Assembly: GCA_029245025.1 (NCBI GenBank)
Contig: JAQWQC010000006.1
Location: 558,001-622,000 of the forward strand
Direction of reading: 5' to 3'
Length of the DNA stretch: 64,000 nt
Source of the DNA: Rhodospirillaceae bacterium
GTDB lineage: Bacteria; Pseudomonadota; Alphaproteobacteria; Rhodospirillales; Rhodospirillaceae
Notes under the pieces: generated by a model
What the model saw: the letters and a program-made list of their open reading frames with translations, nothing else
Database searches by the model: none
What the model was told of the DNA's origin: nothing
In this document: piece after piece, positions 54,555 through 63,080 of the stretch
Numbering within the stretch: the first letter of the stretch is position 1
Layout of the letters: every line of letters begins with the position of its first letter
Made by a program: the position numbers and the translations under genes

Positions 54555-55058
54555 AACCTTTTCCGGTACAGTGTGTTTTTGATTTGAAACACCCCATCTA
54601 CTGGGCCTAGCCAAATAGATTTTTAAGCCGATGTTTTTACATTAGAAATTCCATGGCTATTGAACCCACCGTCGAGTCTGCTCTTGCAGCGCAGAGGTCG
54701 AACCTCCTGAATAAAATCTGCAACTCTGCCCAATGTAGCTAATCGGCCAATAATCAAGCTGCCGTCAATAATGTGGCAGACCAGGTTCGGGGGGCTACCG
54801 GGATGACGAAGATGATAAGGAGTGTAGCTCCTCACCGCCTCCAGGCCGAGGTGGGAGTTTAGATGTCGCTACCTAAGGGTGGGGTCCTTAACTTCTATCG
54901 GAAGGCGGTGTATTGGCACCGCCTTTTTTCATTTTTGGGGACATCTCCAAACAGTTCCGGCCGCCTCTGCCCGAAGGTAAAAGGTATGGCGCCATAGCCT
55001 ATATTCTGCGTTACTTGCCCGAGATACTGTATTGGTATCGAGAATTGAAGGTGCGATC
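54555..55058. other. Intergenic region between secA and the CpcT/CpeT-like gene
   Basis: No convincing gene is present in these 504 bp. A 29-codon plus-strand ORF (54653-54742) and a 70-codon minus-strand GTG ORF (54623-54835) lack good ribosome-binding sites and recognisable products. The second half folds into several hairpins and contains a strong terminator with a possible antiterminator (next entry). Confidence 0.5.
54833..54930 (+). promoter_or_regulatory. Possible transcription attenuator before the CpcT/CpeT-like gene
   Basis: AAGGCGGTG (54902-54910) pairs with CACCGCCTT (54917-54925) and a T-tract follows, giving a strong terminator. An identical CACCGCCT copy upstream (54833-54840) can pair with the same arm instead, an arrangement typical of antiterminator/terminator switches. 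A TAAGG/CCTTA hairpin lies between. A 19-codon ORF (from ATG 54803, MTKMIRSVAPHRLQAEVGV) crosses the upstream copy and could act as a leader peptide. The terminator alone could instead end a small RNA. I recognise no known riboswitch. Confidence 0.45.
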
Positions 55059-56111
55059 ATGCGTCAAATCATTTCCATTTTTATTGTTCTGTCGTTTTCC
55101 ACCGGGTCGGCGGCAGCGCAAGATCAACCACCCCTCCAACGCGACCTAATGATTATCAGCGAACTGTTCCCTGGTACCTACGACAACATGGAGCAGGTGT
55201 ATTTCGACAACAGACTGGAGTTGCCCGAAGACACTCGGCATGAGCGCGTGCTGTCTGAAGTGCGTCGCATCCCCAACGATCGCTTTGGTGAGAATGCATT
55301 TTTTATTTTGGATTATTGGTACGAACAGGACCGCTGGCATCCACGTATTTACTCGTTCCATATAGATGAAGCCCAAGATGCAATCCGCATAAAACTCCAT
55401 GCTTTTGCGGGTTTTGATCGCAGGCCCTACTTGAAAGGCCATGAAGACATCTCTGTGTTAGACAGTCTTTCTCTTGATGATCTTACAAACTTTCCTCAAT
55501 GCGATTTGTTCTGGCGGCAATCGGTCGGAGGCTACCACGCAAAAATGAAAGACAAAGCTTGCGTGTATGAGGAGCGGGGCGAAACGGTTTATGTGGACTA
55601 TCAAATGATGCTCAGTGATCGCGCCCTATGGAAGGGCAATGTCATTCGGCGAGTCTCAGACGATGTTCAAGTAAACTCAGAGCCGGAGGTGCTGCACAAA
55701 CAACTCAAAGCGCGGCATTTCACCTGCAACATGTCGTTTAGCGGTGAGCGGGGGAAAAAAGAAAACTTCTACCCTCTCCCCATACATGATCAGGGTGGAA
55801 CGCACTTCGTGTCCCGACCAACTGAGGAGAAGCCAGACCGGCAGATTGGCATCAGGCTCCGTAATGTGGACTGGGCTATGAATAACGTCGCGTCTGGTTT
55901 CACCAACGATGTCTTTGTGATGTACATCGTCGAGCGCGCCAGCGGACAAAAAGATCGCAATGTCACCTACACCTGGGGGGCGCCGGAGGAAGCAAGTGTC
56001 GGTTTGAATCTGCAATGGCTGTTGGCGTCTTGCTACATCACGCCACAAAACCAAACTCGGCCTTACCTTACGAGAGCCCCAGCAGGCCCTTGGCAAAGTC
56101 CTTCGCCGTAA
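55059..56111 (+). CDS. CpcT/CpeT-family secreted protein
   Basis: The 350-aa protein has a signal peptide (MRQIISIFIVLSFSTGSAAA, cleaved before QDQ). The body has the CpcT/CpeT pattern: a start ELFPGTYDNMEQVYFD, YSFHIDEAQDAIRIKLHAF, a QCDLFWRQS turn and a Cys-containing strand KACVYEE, then YQMMLSDRALWKGN. In cyanobacteria the family attaches phycobilins to antenna proteins; a periplasmic version in a bacterium without phycobilisomes must do something else. ATG 55059 is chosen for the signal peptide. Its 3' end overlaps the convergent ftsY by 44 bp. Confidence 0.65.
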   Translation: MRQIISIFIVLSFSTGSAAAQDQPPLQRDLMIISELFPGTYDNMEQVYFDNRLELPEDTRHERVLSEVRRIPNDRFGENAFFILDYWYEQDRWHPRIYSFHIDEAQDAIRIKLHAFAGFDRRPYLKGHEDISVLDSLSLDDLTNFPQCDLFWRQSVGGYHAKMKDKACVYEERGETVYVDYQMMLSDRALWKGNVIRRVSDDVQVNSEPEVLHKQLKARHFTCNMSFSGERGKKENFYPLPIHDQGGTHFVSRPTEEKPDRQIGIRLRNVDWAMNNVASGFTNDVFVMYIVERASGQKDRNVTYTWGAPEEASVGLNLQWLLASCYITPQNQTRPYLTRAPAGPWQSPSP

Positions 56112-57018
56112 ACGGCCGGAGATCGTTTACCCCTTCGCCGACGCCTAGGTAATGAACGGGGAGGCCGAACTTCTCGGCCAGGGCAACAACCACGCCACCT
56201 TTAGCCGTGCCATCAACTTTAGTAAGGACCAAGCCGGTAACACCGGCGATGTCCTGAAACGCTTCAACTTGGGAATGTGCGTTTTGTCCAACCGTGGCAT
56301 CCAAGACCAGCAGAACGGCGTGGGGCGCCGTCTCATCCTTCTTTTTGATCACGCGGACGATCTTGGCTAATTCGGCCATGAGGTTGTCTTTGTTTTGCAA
56401 ACGGCCAGCCGTATCTATCAAAAGAATGTCATCCGCGCGTTTTTCGGCGTCATTGAGAGCATCAAATGCCAGGCCCGCGGCGTCGGCACCGGTTTCACGG
56501 GCGACAACAGGGGTGTCGGTACGTTGACCCCACACTTGCAATTGTTCAACGGCTGCGGCGCGAAACGTATCTCCCGCAACAAGTGTGACAGCATGTCCTT
56601 CGTCGCGGAACTGCTTGGTGAGTTTTCCGATGGTCGTTGTCTTGCCAGCACCGTTCACGCCCACCACCAGAATGACAAACGGTTTCTTAGAAGAGTCGAT
56701 GCCCAGAGGCGCGGCGACTGGGGCGAGAGTCTCAGCGATGTCCTCTGCGAACGCGGTGCGCACCTCGTCCTCCGTGACGTCTTTCCCGAAACGGGTCTTG
56801 GCCAGATTGCTAGTCAGCCGCGCGGCGGTGGCAGCGCCAAGGTCCGCGGTGATGAGGAGGTCTTCCAGGTCCGCAAGGGCGTCGTCGTCCAGCTTACGTT
56901 TGGTGACGAGATCGCCGATACCATCAACCAGTTTCGCTGATGATTTACGCAGGCCAGCTGTAAGCCGGCCAAGCCAACCGACTTTCTTATCAGGCTCAGA
57001 AGAAGAGGGGTCAGACAC
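56068..57018 (-). CDS. ftsY: Signal recognition particle receptor FtsY
   Basis: FtsY is the GTPase that docks SRP-ribosome complexes at SecYEG. It is 316 aa with an N domain and a G domain: G1 GVNGAGKTTTIGKL, G3 DTAGRLQNK, G4 TKVDGTAKGG. The acidic A domain of enterobacterial FtsY is absent, as usual in alphaproteobacteria, and a short amphipathic N-terminus remains. It starts 3 bp after mtaB in the run dapF-mtaB-ftsY; its partner ffh is nearby on the other strand. Confidence 0.95.
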   Translation of the reverse strand: MSDPSSSEPDKKVGWLGRLTAGLRKSSAKLVDGIGDLVTKRKLDDDALADLEDLLITADLGAATAARLTSNLAKTRFGKDVTEDEVRTAFAEDIAETLAPVAAPLGIDSSKKPFVILVVGVNGAGKTTTIGKLTKQFRDEGHAVTLVAGDTFRAAAVEQLQVWGQRTDTPVVARETGADAAGLAFDALNDAEKRADDILLIDTAGRLQNKDNLMAELAKIVRVIKKKDETAPHAVLLVLDATVGQNAHSQVEAFQDIAGVTGLVLTKVDGTAKGGVVVALAEKFGLPVHYLGVGEGVNDLRPFTAKDFAKGLLGLS

Positions 57019-57021
57019 CGT

Positions 57022-58275
57022 TTAAGCGGCGATCAACTGGCCGTCGGTTGTCGACGCGATGGTGACGTCAATCAACGTTCCTGGCTCGTAGTCCGGGGAC
57101 ACGCGCACCGGAACAAAGTGTTCACTGTTACCGATCCCACCGTCTTCCATTAGCACCGAAGCTGTGCTGCCTACGCGACCTTCTAGAAAGGTGCCCAAAA
57201 CATTCTTGCCCGCTGCGCGTAGTTGAGCTGCCCGGTCCTTAATGACCGCCTTGTTGATCTGGGGCATACGGGCGGCCGGGGTGCCTTCGCGTACTGAGTA
57301 AGGAAAAACATGCAGATGGGTAAAGCCAACCTCATCAACGAGTGCCAACGTGTTTGCAAACTGTTCATCGGTTTCGGTCGGGAAGCCGGCAATGATGTCC
57401 GCGCCGAACACGGCGTCTGGCCGAATCGCCCGAATACGTTCGCAAAAAGCAATGATGTCTTTACGAAGGTGGCGGCGTCTCATCCGTTTGAGAATGACAT
57501 CGTCGCCAGCTTGAGCGGATATATGAAAATGCGGCAGAAGGCGGGGCTCATTGGCAATGACATGAAAGAGATCTTCGTCAGCCTCTGCCGGATCAAGAGA
57601 TGACAAACGCAGGCGGGGCAGTTCCGGAGCCGCGGCAAGCAAGCGCTTGACCATTTGGCCGAGCGTGGGCGCGCCAGGTAAATCGCCGCCATAGCCGGTG
57701 ATGTCGACACCGGTCAAAACAATCTCTTTGTGGCCGGCAGCAACAAGATCACGCACTTCGTCAAACAACCGTCCCATCGGCACACTGCGGTTGTTGCCTC
57801 GCGCGAATGGGATGATGCAGAAAGTGCAGCGATGGTCACAGCCTTGTTGAATCTGAACGAACGCCCGCGTTCTGCCGTCAAAACCTTCAACCAAATGCGA
57901 CGCCGTCTCTTGCACGGTCATAATGTCGCTCACCAATAGGGGCGTTTGGTTGTCAGGCGCAAAACTCTGCGCCTTCATCTTGTGTTCATTACCGAGAACA
58001 CGGTCGATCTCAGGCATCGCCGCATAAAACTCAGGATTCAATTGCACTGCGCACCCGGTAGCAATGATTTCCGCGTCGGGATTATCTCGCCGTAAGCGTC
58101 GTAGAGATTGCCTACCCTGGCGTTCAGCTTCTTGCGTAACGGCACAGGTATTCACAATGATCGCGTTTTTGCGGCCTGCTTTTTCTGCGTGGCGTCGCAT
58201 CACTTCAGATTCATATGTGTTCAACCGGCAGCCGAAGCTGACCACCTTCGGCTTTAATCTGTTTTGTGCGGTCAT
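57022..58275 (-). CDS. mtaB: tRNA t6A37 methylthiotransferase MtaB
   Basis: MtaB is a radical-SAM enzyme converting t6A37 to ms2t6A37 in ANN-decoding tRNAs. It is 417 aa with the N-terminal UPF0004 domain (VVSFGCRLNTYESEVMRRHA, NTCAVTQEAE), the radical-SAM motif GCDHRCTFCIIPFARG (CxxxCxxC) and a C-terminal TRAM domain. The start overlaps the dapF stop by 4 bases. dapF-mtaB-ftsY is a conserved alphaproteobacterial order. Confidence 0.94.
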   Translation of the reverse strand: MTAQNRLKPKVVSFGCRLNTYESEVMRRHAEKAGRKNAIIVNTCAVTQEAERQGRQSLRRLRRDNPDAEIIATGCAVQLNPEFYAAMPEIDRVLGNEHKMKAQSFAPDNQTPLLVSDIMTVQETASHLVEGFDGRTRAFVQIQQGCDHRCTFCIIPFARGNNRSVPMGRLFDEVRDLVAAGHKEIVLTGVDITGYGGDLPGAPTLGQMVKRLLAAAPELPRLRLSSLDPAEADEDLFHVIANEPRLLPHFHISAQAGDDVILKRMRRRHLRKDIIAFCERIRAIRPDAVFGADIIAGFPTETDEQFANTLALVDEVGFTHLHVFPYSVREGTPAARMPQINKAVIKDRAAQLRAAGKNVLGTFLEGRVGSTASVLMEDGGIGNSEHFVPVRVSPDYEPGTLIDVTIASTTDGQLIAA

Positions 58276-59120
58276 GTCAGCAATTCCCGGTCAAGAACAC
58301 CTGAGAATGTTTCTGCCACCGGTCCGGTCATGACCACATGGCCGTCATCCCGCCACAGGATGTGCAGGTCACCGCCATCGAGTGTTACTGTGACCGCGCG
58401 GTCCGTCATGTCTCGCCGAGCGGCGGCAACAGCAACGGCACACGCACCGGTTCCGCAGGCTTGGGTAATACCTACGCCGCGTTCCCATACATGCATCCGC
58501 ACATGGGCTCTGTCCAAGACGTGCGCAACCTCAACATTGGTACGCTGCGGAAACAACGCATGGCTTTCGATTGTCGGTCCGAACTGGGACAGGTCTACAT
58601 CGTCAGTGTCATCGACGAAGAACACCACGTGAGGGTTGCCCATGTTCACGGCGACCGGATTGGAGAGCGTGCCCACTACAAGATCAAGATGGGCCGTGTT
58701 TTCCTCCATCGCCAAGGGAATGTCCTGCCAATCGAGTTTTGCTGGTCCCATGTCAACGGCGATCAAATCGCGATCTGCTCTAAACGCTGTGGTTGGTCCG
58801 GCCAGCGTTTCCAGTGTGATCTCATCCTTGTCGAGATCGTCCATGACCACGGCCGCGACACAGCGGGCGCCATTTCCGCAGGACGAAACAATACCGCCGT
58901 CGGCGTTGCGCACGGTCATGAAGGCGTCGCCACCCGATTGTGCTGGCTCGATGATCAGTAGCTGGTCAAAGCCAACCCCCGTGCGGCGGTCAGCGATGGC
59001 CCGCACTTGGCTCTCGCCCATTTCCAAAGGACGCGCACGCGCGTCCAGCACGACAAAATCGTTGCCGAGACCGTGCATTTTGCGGAAGGGCAAGCCCTCT
59101 ATGGTGGAACTGGTTGTCAT
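58272..59120 (-). CDS. dapF: Diaminopimelate epimerase
   Basis: DapF converts LL- to meso-diaminopimelate for lysine and peptidoglycan. From ATG 59120 it is 282 aa; an upstream start at 59150 adds ten residues without similarity. The two catalytic cysteines are in VSSCGNGARC (Cys 81) and TQACGTGACAV (Cys 222), and KMHGLGNDFVVLD is the standard N-terminus. It is the first gene of the dapF-mtaB-ftsY run and is divergent from ffh. Confidence 0.95.
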   Translation of the reverse strand: MTTSSTIEGLPFRKMHGLGNDFVVLDARARPLEMGESQVRAIADRRTGVGFDQLLIIEPAQSGGDAFMTVRNADGGIVSSCGNGARCVAAVVMDDLDKDEITLETLAGPTTAFRADRDLIAVDMGPAKLDWQDIPLAMEENTAHLDLVVGTLSNPVAVNMGNPHVVFFVDDTDDVDLSQFGPTIESHALFPQRTNVEVAHVLDRAHVRMHVWERGVGITQACGTGACAVAVAAARRDMTDRAVTVTLDGGDLHILWRDDGHVVMTGPVAETFSGVLDRELLT

Positions 59121-59199
59121 GGGCGGTTTATATGGGTCTGAAGGGGCCAAAGTCCAGCGTCGGCGATCAGCCGGAATCCATCTTTTTTCGCAGATTTTC

Positions 59200-59227
59200 T
59201 TGACTCACCGCCGCCAGCCCCTTAAAT
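59200..59227 (+). promoter_or_regulatory. Predicted sigma-70 promoter of ffh
   Basis: TTGACT (59200-59205) and TTAAAT (59222-59227) are separated by 16 bp. This would give a leader of about 145 nt before the ffh ATG at 59380. No terminator or riboswitch is evident in that leader. Confidence 0.45.
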
Positions 59228-59379
59228 CCCGCCCGTCTGGTCGAAATAGGTCAGGCACAGGATTCACTTTTCTTCGGGCATCCTGCTCTCGAGGGGGTCC
59301 GCCAGTCCGCGAGGGTTCGCGCACTGGCGCGTTTCTCGTTGGGCCAACAGGATCTCGCTAACGGGACGTTTCGTAGCGC

Positions 59380-60789
59380 ATGTTTGACGGTCTGTCACAA
59401 CGTCTAGGCTCGGTCTTCGATGCCCTCACCAAGCGAGGCGCACTGAAGGAAGATGACGTACGCGCGGCTATGCGTGAGGTCCGTGTTGCCTTACTTGAAG
59501 CTGATGTTGCTCTGCCTGTTGTCAAAGATTTCGTCGAAAAGGCAACGGAGAAAGCCGTCGGTGAACAGGTCATCCGATCCGTTACTCCGGGCCAGATGGT
59601 CATCAAGATCGTCCACGACTGCATGGTTGAGATGTTGGCGGGCGAAGAGGAGTCTGCCGCAGACTTAAATCTCCACGCCGCCCCGCCGGTTCCGTTCCTA
59701 ATGGTCGGTCTTCAGGGCTCTGGTAAAACGACAACCACCGCCAAGATCGCACGGTATCTGCAAACTAAAGAAAAGAAACGTGTGTTGATGGCGTCTTTGG
59801 ACGTCTACCGCCCCGCCGCCATGGAGCAATTGGCGGCCCTAGGTCAGCAGGCCGATGTTATCTCTTTGCCGATTGTAAATGGCCAGAAGCCCGTCGATAT
59901 CGCCAAGCGTGCCATGGACGAAGGCCGCAAGGGTGGCTTTGACGTTGTCATTCTGGATACCGCTGGCCGCACAACCATCGATGACGTGTTGATGGAGGAG
60001 GTGGCGCAAGTACGCAATGCAGTGTCTCCGGTTGAAACGCTGCTTGTCGCTGACGCTATGACTGGTCAGGACGCCGTTGCCACGGCCACTGCGTTCCAAG
60101 AAAAAGTTGGCATCACGGGCATCGCACTCACGCGGGTAGATGGTGATGCGCGGGGTGGTGCGGCGTTGTCCATGCGCGCCGTCACCGGCGTGCCGATCAA
60201 GGTGATGGGTGTTGGTGAAAAGACCGACGCTATGGAGGCCTTCCACGCGGAGCGGATTGCCGGCCGCATTCTTGGAATGGGCGATGTTGTCAGCCTTGTT
60301 GAGAAGGCGGCCGAGACCGTTGATGAAGAAGAGGCGGAGCGCCTCGCCAAACGTATGATGGAAGGTCAGTTTGATCTCAATGACCTTTTGTCCCAACTGC
60401 GTCAGTTGCAAAAGATGGGCGATATGAAAGGCCTGCTCGGCATGTTGCCGGGTATGGGTAAGATGGCCAAACAGATCAAGCAAGCTGACGTTGACCCCCA
60501 AATGATCAAGCGCCAGGAAGCCATGCTTCTCTCGATGACGCCCAAAGAGCGCCGTCAGCCTGCGTTGATCAAGGCATCACGTAAGAAGCGCATCGCCTCG
60601 GGGTCGGGAATGGCCGTGCAAGATGTCAACCGTCTGCTTAAGCAGCATCAGCAGATGGCAACGGTGATGAAACAGATGAAGAAGAAGGGTCTCGCAGGAA
60701 TGTTCTCTGGCGGCGGAATGCCAGGGGCAGGTCTTGGTGGAGGCCTTCCCGGAGGCATGCCGCAAGGCCTGCCTTTTCGGGGGCGATAA
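59380..60789 (+). CDS. ffh: Signal recognition particle protein Ffh (SRP54)
   Basis: Ffh binds 4.5S RNA and signal sequences and works with FtsY. It is 469 aa with an N domain, a G domain (GLQGSGKTTTTAKIARYL, DTAGRTTIDDVL, TRVDGDARGG) and a Met-rich M domain (RRQPALIKASRKKRIASGSG) ending in a Gly/Met-rich tail. It heads the plus-strand run ffh-rpsP-rimM-trmD-rplS-leuC. Confidence 0.96.
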   Translation: MFDGLSQRLGSVFDALTKRGALKEDDVRAAMREVRVALLEADVALPVVKDFVEKATEKAVGEQVIRSVTPGQMVIKIVHDCMVEMLAGEEESAADLNLHAAPPVPFLMVGLQGSGKTTTTAKIARYLQTKEKKRVLMASLDVYRPAAMEQLAALGQQADVISLPIVNGQKPVDIAKRAMDEGRKGGFDVVILDTAGRTTIDDVLMEEVAQVRNAVSPVETLLVADAMTGQDAVATATAFQEKVGITGIALTRVDGDARGGAALSMRAVTGVPIKVMGVGEKTDAMEAFHAERIAGRILGMGDVVSLVEKAAETVDEEEAERLAKRMMEGQFDLNDLLSQLRQLQKMGDMKGLLGMLPGMGKMAKQIKQADVDPQMIKRQEAMLLSMTPKERRQPALIKASRKKRIASGSGMAVQDVNRLLKQHQQMATVMKQMKKKGLAGMFSGGGMPGAGLGGGLPGGMPQGLPFRGR

Positions 60790-60845
60790 CAAACCATGCA
60801 ACAGAAACAGATTAATCAAATTTCGATCAACAAGGAGCAAGACGT

Positions 60846-61331
60846 ATGAGTCTTCGTATTCGTTTATCCCGGGGTGGGGCCAAAAAGCGTCCGTACTACC
60901 GGATCGTAGTAGCTGACAGCCGCTCGCCGCGCGACGGTCGTTTCATTGAACGGCTTGGTGCGTACAACCCTGTCCTGCCGAGTGACCACAAAGATCGTGT
61001 CATCCTAAAGGAAGAGCGTATCCGTCACTGGTTGGGCCTAGGCGCACTGCCGAGCACCCGGGTACATCGTTTCCTCGCCAAGGCTGGCATTCTTGAAGCT
61101 CAACCCATTCCTGAGCAAACTAAACAAGACAAGCCAAAGGCCAAAGCCCAGGAGCGTCTGCGTGAAGCAGAGGAAGCCGCCAAGTCAGCTGCTGAAGCCG
61201 CTGCGGCCGAAGCTGAGGCGCCAGCACCAGAGCCTAAAGCACCAGCCGAAGAAGCGCCTGCAGAAGAAGTAAAGGCTGACGACGCTTCTGCAGAAGATGC
61301 AGCACCGGCTGAGGAAAAAGCGGACGCTTAA
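60846..61331 (+). CDS. rpsP: 30S ribosomal protein S16 with extended C-terminus
   Basis: S16 is needed for 30S assembly. The core (1-80) is standard: [51 protein letters not shown]. The protein is 161 aa instead of about 80-90 because of a low-complexity Ala/Glu/Pro tail (about 95-161), a known feature of some alphaproteobacteria. AAGGAGCAAG precedes the start. It is 56 bp after ffh. Confidence 0.95.
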   Translation: MSLRIRLSRGGAKKRPYYRIVVADSRSPRDGRFIERLGAYNPVLPSDHKDRVILKEERIRHWLGLGALPSTRVHRFLAKAGILEAQPIPEQTKQDKPKAKAQERLREAEEAAKSAAEAAAAEAEAPAPEPKAPAEEAPAEEVKADDASAEDAAPAEEKADA

Positions 61332-61348
61332 TGGCTAGGTCGTGAGTG

Positions 61349-61891
61349 ATGTCTGCTGGCGACACACGGGTATGTCTTGGTGTCATTGTTGGTGCGCGCG
61401 GCCTTAAGGGCGATGTACGCATCAAGAGTTTCACCGCTGAACCGGAAGATGTCGCCGCCTATGGGCCGCTCACGACTGATGAAGGGTCGAGGCTGGAGTT
61501 AAAGATTACGGGTGAGGCCAAAGGAGTTGTGATTGGTCGCATCAAGGGTGTGGAAGATCGCACCAAGGTTGAAGTGTTAAAGGGTCAAAACCTCTACGTG
61601 GCGCGCACGGCGCTCCCCGAAACAGAAGACGAAGACGAATTTTATCATGCTGACTTGGTTGGCATTACGGTTGAGGACGAAACAGGTCGAGAATGCGGAA
61701 CAGTGAGTGCCATATACGATTTCGGAGCGGGCGATATGGTCGACCTGCGTCTGGAGGATGGCCGCACAGTGCTGGTGCCATTCACGTCGGCGGCCGTGCC
61801 CAAGCTGGATATCGCCGCCGGGCTCATGGTGGTTACGGCTTCGGCACTGGCGTCGGCGGAAGACGAACCGTCCGAGGACGACACACCATGA
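61349..61891 (+). CDS. rimM: 16S rRNA processing protein RimM
   Basis: RimM assists maturation of the 30S head through S19. It is 180 aa with an N-terminal RimM barrel ([20 protein letters not shown]) and a C-terminal PRC barrel ([20 protein letters not shown]). The start is ATG 61349 or the adjacent GTG 61346. The acidic tail [10 protein letters not shown] ends in a 4-base overlap with trmD. Confidence 0.93.
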   Translation: MSAGDTRVCLGVIVGARGLKGDVRIKSFTAEPEDVAAYGPLTTDEGSRLELKITGEAKGVVIGRIKGVEDRTKVEVLKGQNLYVARTALPETEDEDEFYHADLVGITVEDETGRECGTVSAIYDFGAGDMVDLRLEDGRTVLVPFTSAAVPKLDIAAGLMVVTASALASAEDEPSEDDTP

Positions 61892-62607
61892 GTACAACCG
61901 CACAGTTCCAAGCGTCGGTCTTAACCCTGTTCCCCGAAATGTTCCCCGGCCCGCTGGGCGCGTCGCTTGCTGGCAAGGCCGCTACAGACGGCCTGTGGAG
62001 CCTTGAAACTGTGGACATTCGGGACTTTGCGAGCGATAAACACCGCTCCGTCGACGACACTCCCTTTGGTGGCGGCGCCGGTATGGTGATGCGGCCAGAC
62101 GTTATTGATGCCGCTCTTCATCAGGCCCATTCCGACGGCCGGCCGTTGATATATTTAACCCCGCGTGGACGCCTTTTTGATCAGGCCACGGCGAGGACTT
62201 TGGCTAAGGCTGACGGTGTGACCCTGCTTTGTGGACGCTATGAAGGTGTCGACCAGAGGGTGATTGAGGCTTGGGATATGGATGAGGTCAGCGTCGGTGA
62301 CTTTGTTCTGTCCGGTGGTGAAGCTGCGGCGATTACGGTTCTCGATGCGGTTGTCCGGCTGCTCCCAGGTGTGATGGGGAGCGCTGATTCTCTAACAGAA
62401 GAAAGTTTCGAAACGGGGATCTTGGAATATCCCCACTACACGCGACCAGAAGAATGGAACGGTCGCACGGTGCCCGAAGTTTTACGGTCTGGTCACCACA
62501 AAAATATTGAAACCTGGCGTCAGGACCAGGCTGAAACGATAACCCGCGCACGGCGGCCCGACCTTTGGGGCCGACACGTGGCGGCAAACACGAACAAGAA
62601 AGGTTGA
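61888..62607 (+). CDS. trmD: tRNA (guanine-37-N1)-methyltransferase TrmD
   Basis: TrmD makes m1G37 with S-adenosylmethionine, preventing +1 frameshifting. It is 239 aa from ATG 61888, which overlaps the rimM stop as ATGA; a longer frame to 61693 lies inside rimM. The trefoil-knot SAM site is visible in [15 protein letters not shown] and [36 protein letters not shown] is also standard. Confidence 0.96.
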   Translation: MSTTAQFQASVLTLFPEMFPGPLGASLAGKAATDGLWSLETVDIRDFASDKHRSVDDTPFGGGAGMVMRPDVIDAALHQAHSDGRPLIYLTPRGRLFDQATARTLAKADGVTLLCGRYEGVDQRVIEAWDMDEVSVGDFVLSGGEAAAITVLDAVVRLLPGVMGSADSLTEESFETGILEYPHYTRPEEWNGRTVPEVLRSGHHKNIETWRQDQAETITRARRPDLWGRHVAANTNKKG

Positions 62608-62612
62608 GGACA

Positions 62613-63038
62613 ATGAATACGATCCAACAACTCGAGCAGGAGCAAATTGCTCAGCTGACAGAAGGTAAAGAAATCCCGGACTTCACTCCAGGTGACACTG
62701 TTCGGGTGCATGTTAAAGTGAAGGAAGGCCAACGCGAACGTGTCCAGGCCTATGAAGGGGTCTGTATCGCTCGCAAGAATTCAGGTCTGAATTCGGCATT
62801 CACGGTGCGCAAGATCTCTTTTGGTGAAGGCGTTGAACGTGTGTTCCCGCTTTACGCACCAATCATTGATCACATTGAATTGGTTCGTCACGGCCGTGTC
62901 CGTCGCGCCAAGTTGTATTATTTGCGCAGCCGTCGCGGTAAATCTGCTCGTATCGCTGAAGATTCCGCAGCCGTGCAAAAAGAGCGTGAAGCAAACAAGG
63001 CCGCTAAGTCTGCAAAGGCAGACGCAGCTGACGCCTAG
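62613..63038 (+). CDS. rplS: 50S ribosomal protein L19
   Basis: L19 lies at the 30S-50S interface. It is 141 aa from ATG 62613 (GTTGAGGA upstream), with [40 protein letters not shown] and the basic [19 protein letters not shown] short Ala/Lys-rich tail follows the core. A longer frame to 62565 overlaps trmD and is rejected. Confidence 0.96.
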   Translation: MNTIQQLEQEQIAQLTEGKEIPDFTPGDTVRVHVKVKEGQRERVQAYEGVCIARKNSGLNSAFTVRKISFGEGVERVFPLYAPIIDHIELVRHGRVRRAKLYYLRSRRGKSARIAEDSAAVQKEREANKAAKSAKADAADA

Positions 63039-63080
63039 CGCTAGTCGTTTCGATCAAGTTTCTTTTCTGGGTGCTTTGTT

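Noticed and set aside
54653-54742. 29-codon plus-strand ORF (MAIEPTVESALAAQRSNLL...)
   Set aside because: No ribosome-binding site and no family I can name; the A-L-A-A end of one segment recalled a tmRNA tag, but no tmRNA structure is present.
54623-54835. 70-codon minus-strand ORF after secA
   Set aside because: GTG start with poor ribosome-binding spacing, no recognisable product and overlap with the structured region; listed only as intergenic content.
54780-54870. Minus-strand resemblance to the start of a 5S rRNA
   Set aside because: Only short stretches look similar, the conserved loops are not in order, and no other rRNA is nearby.
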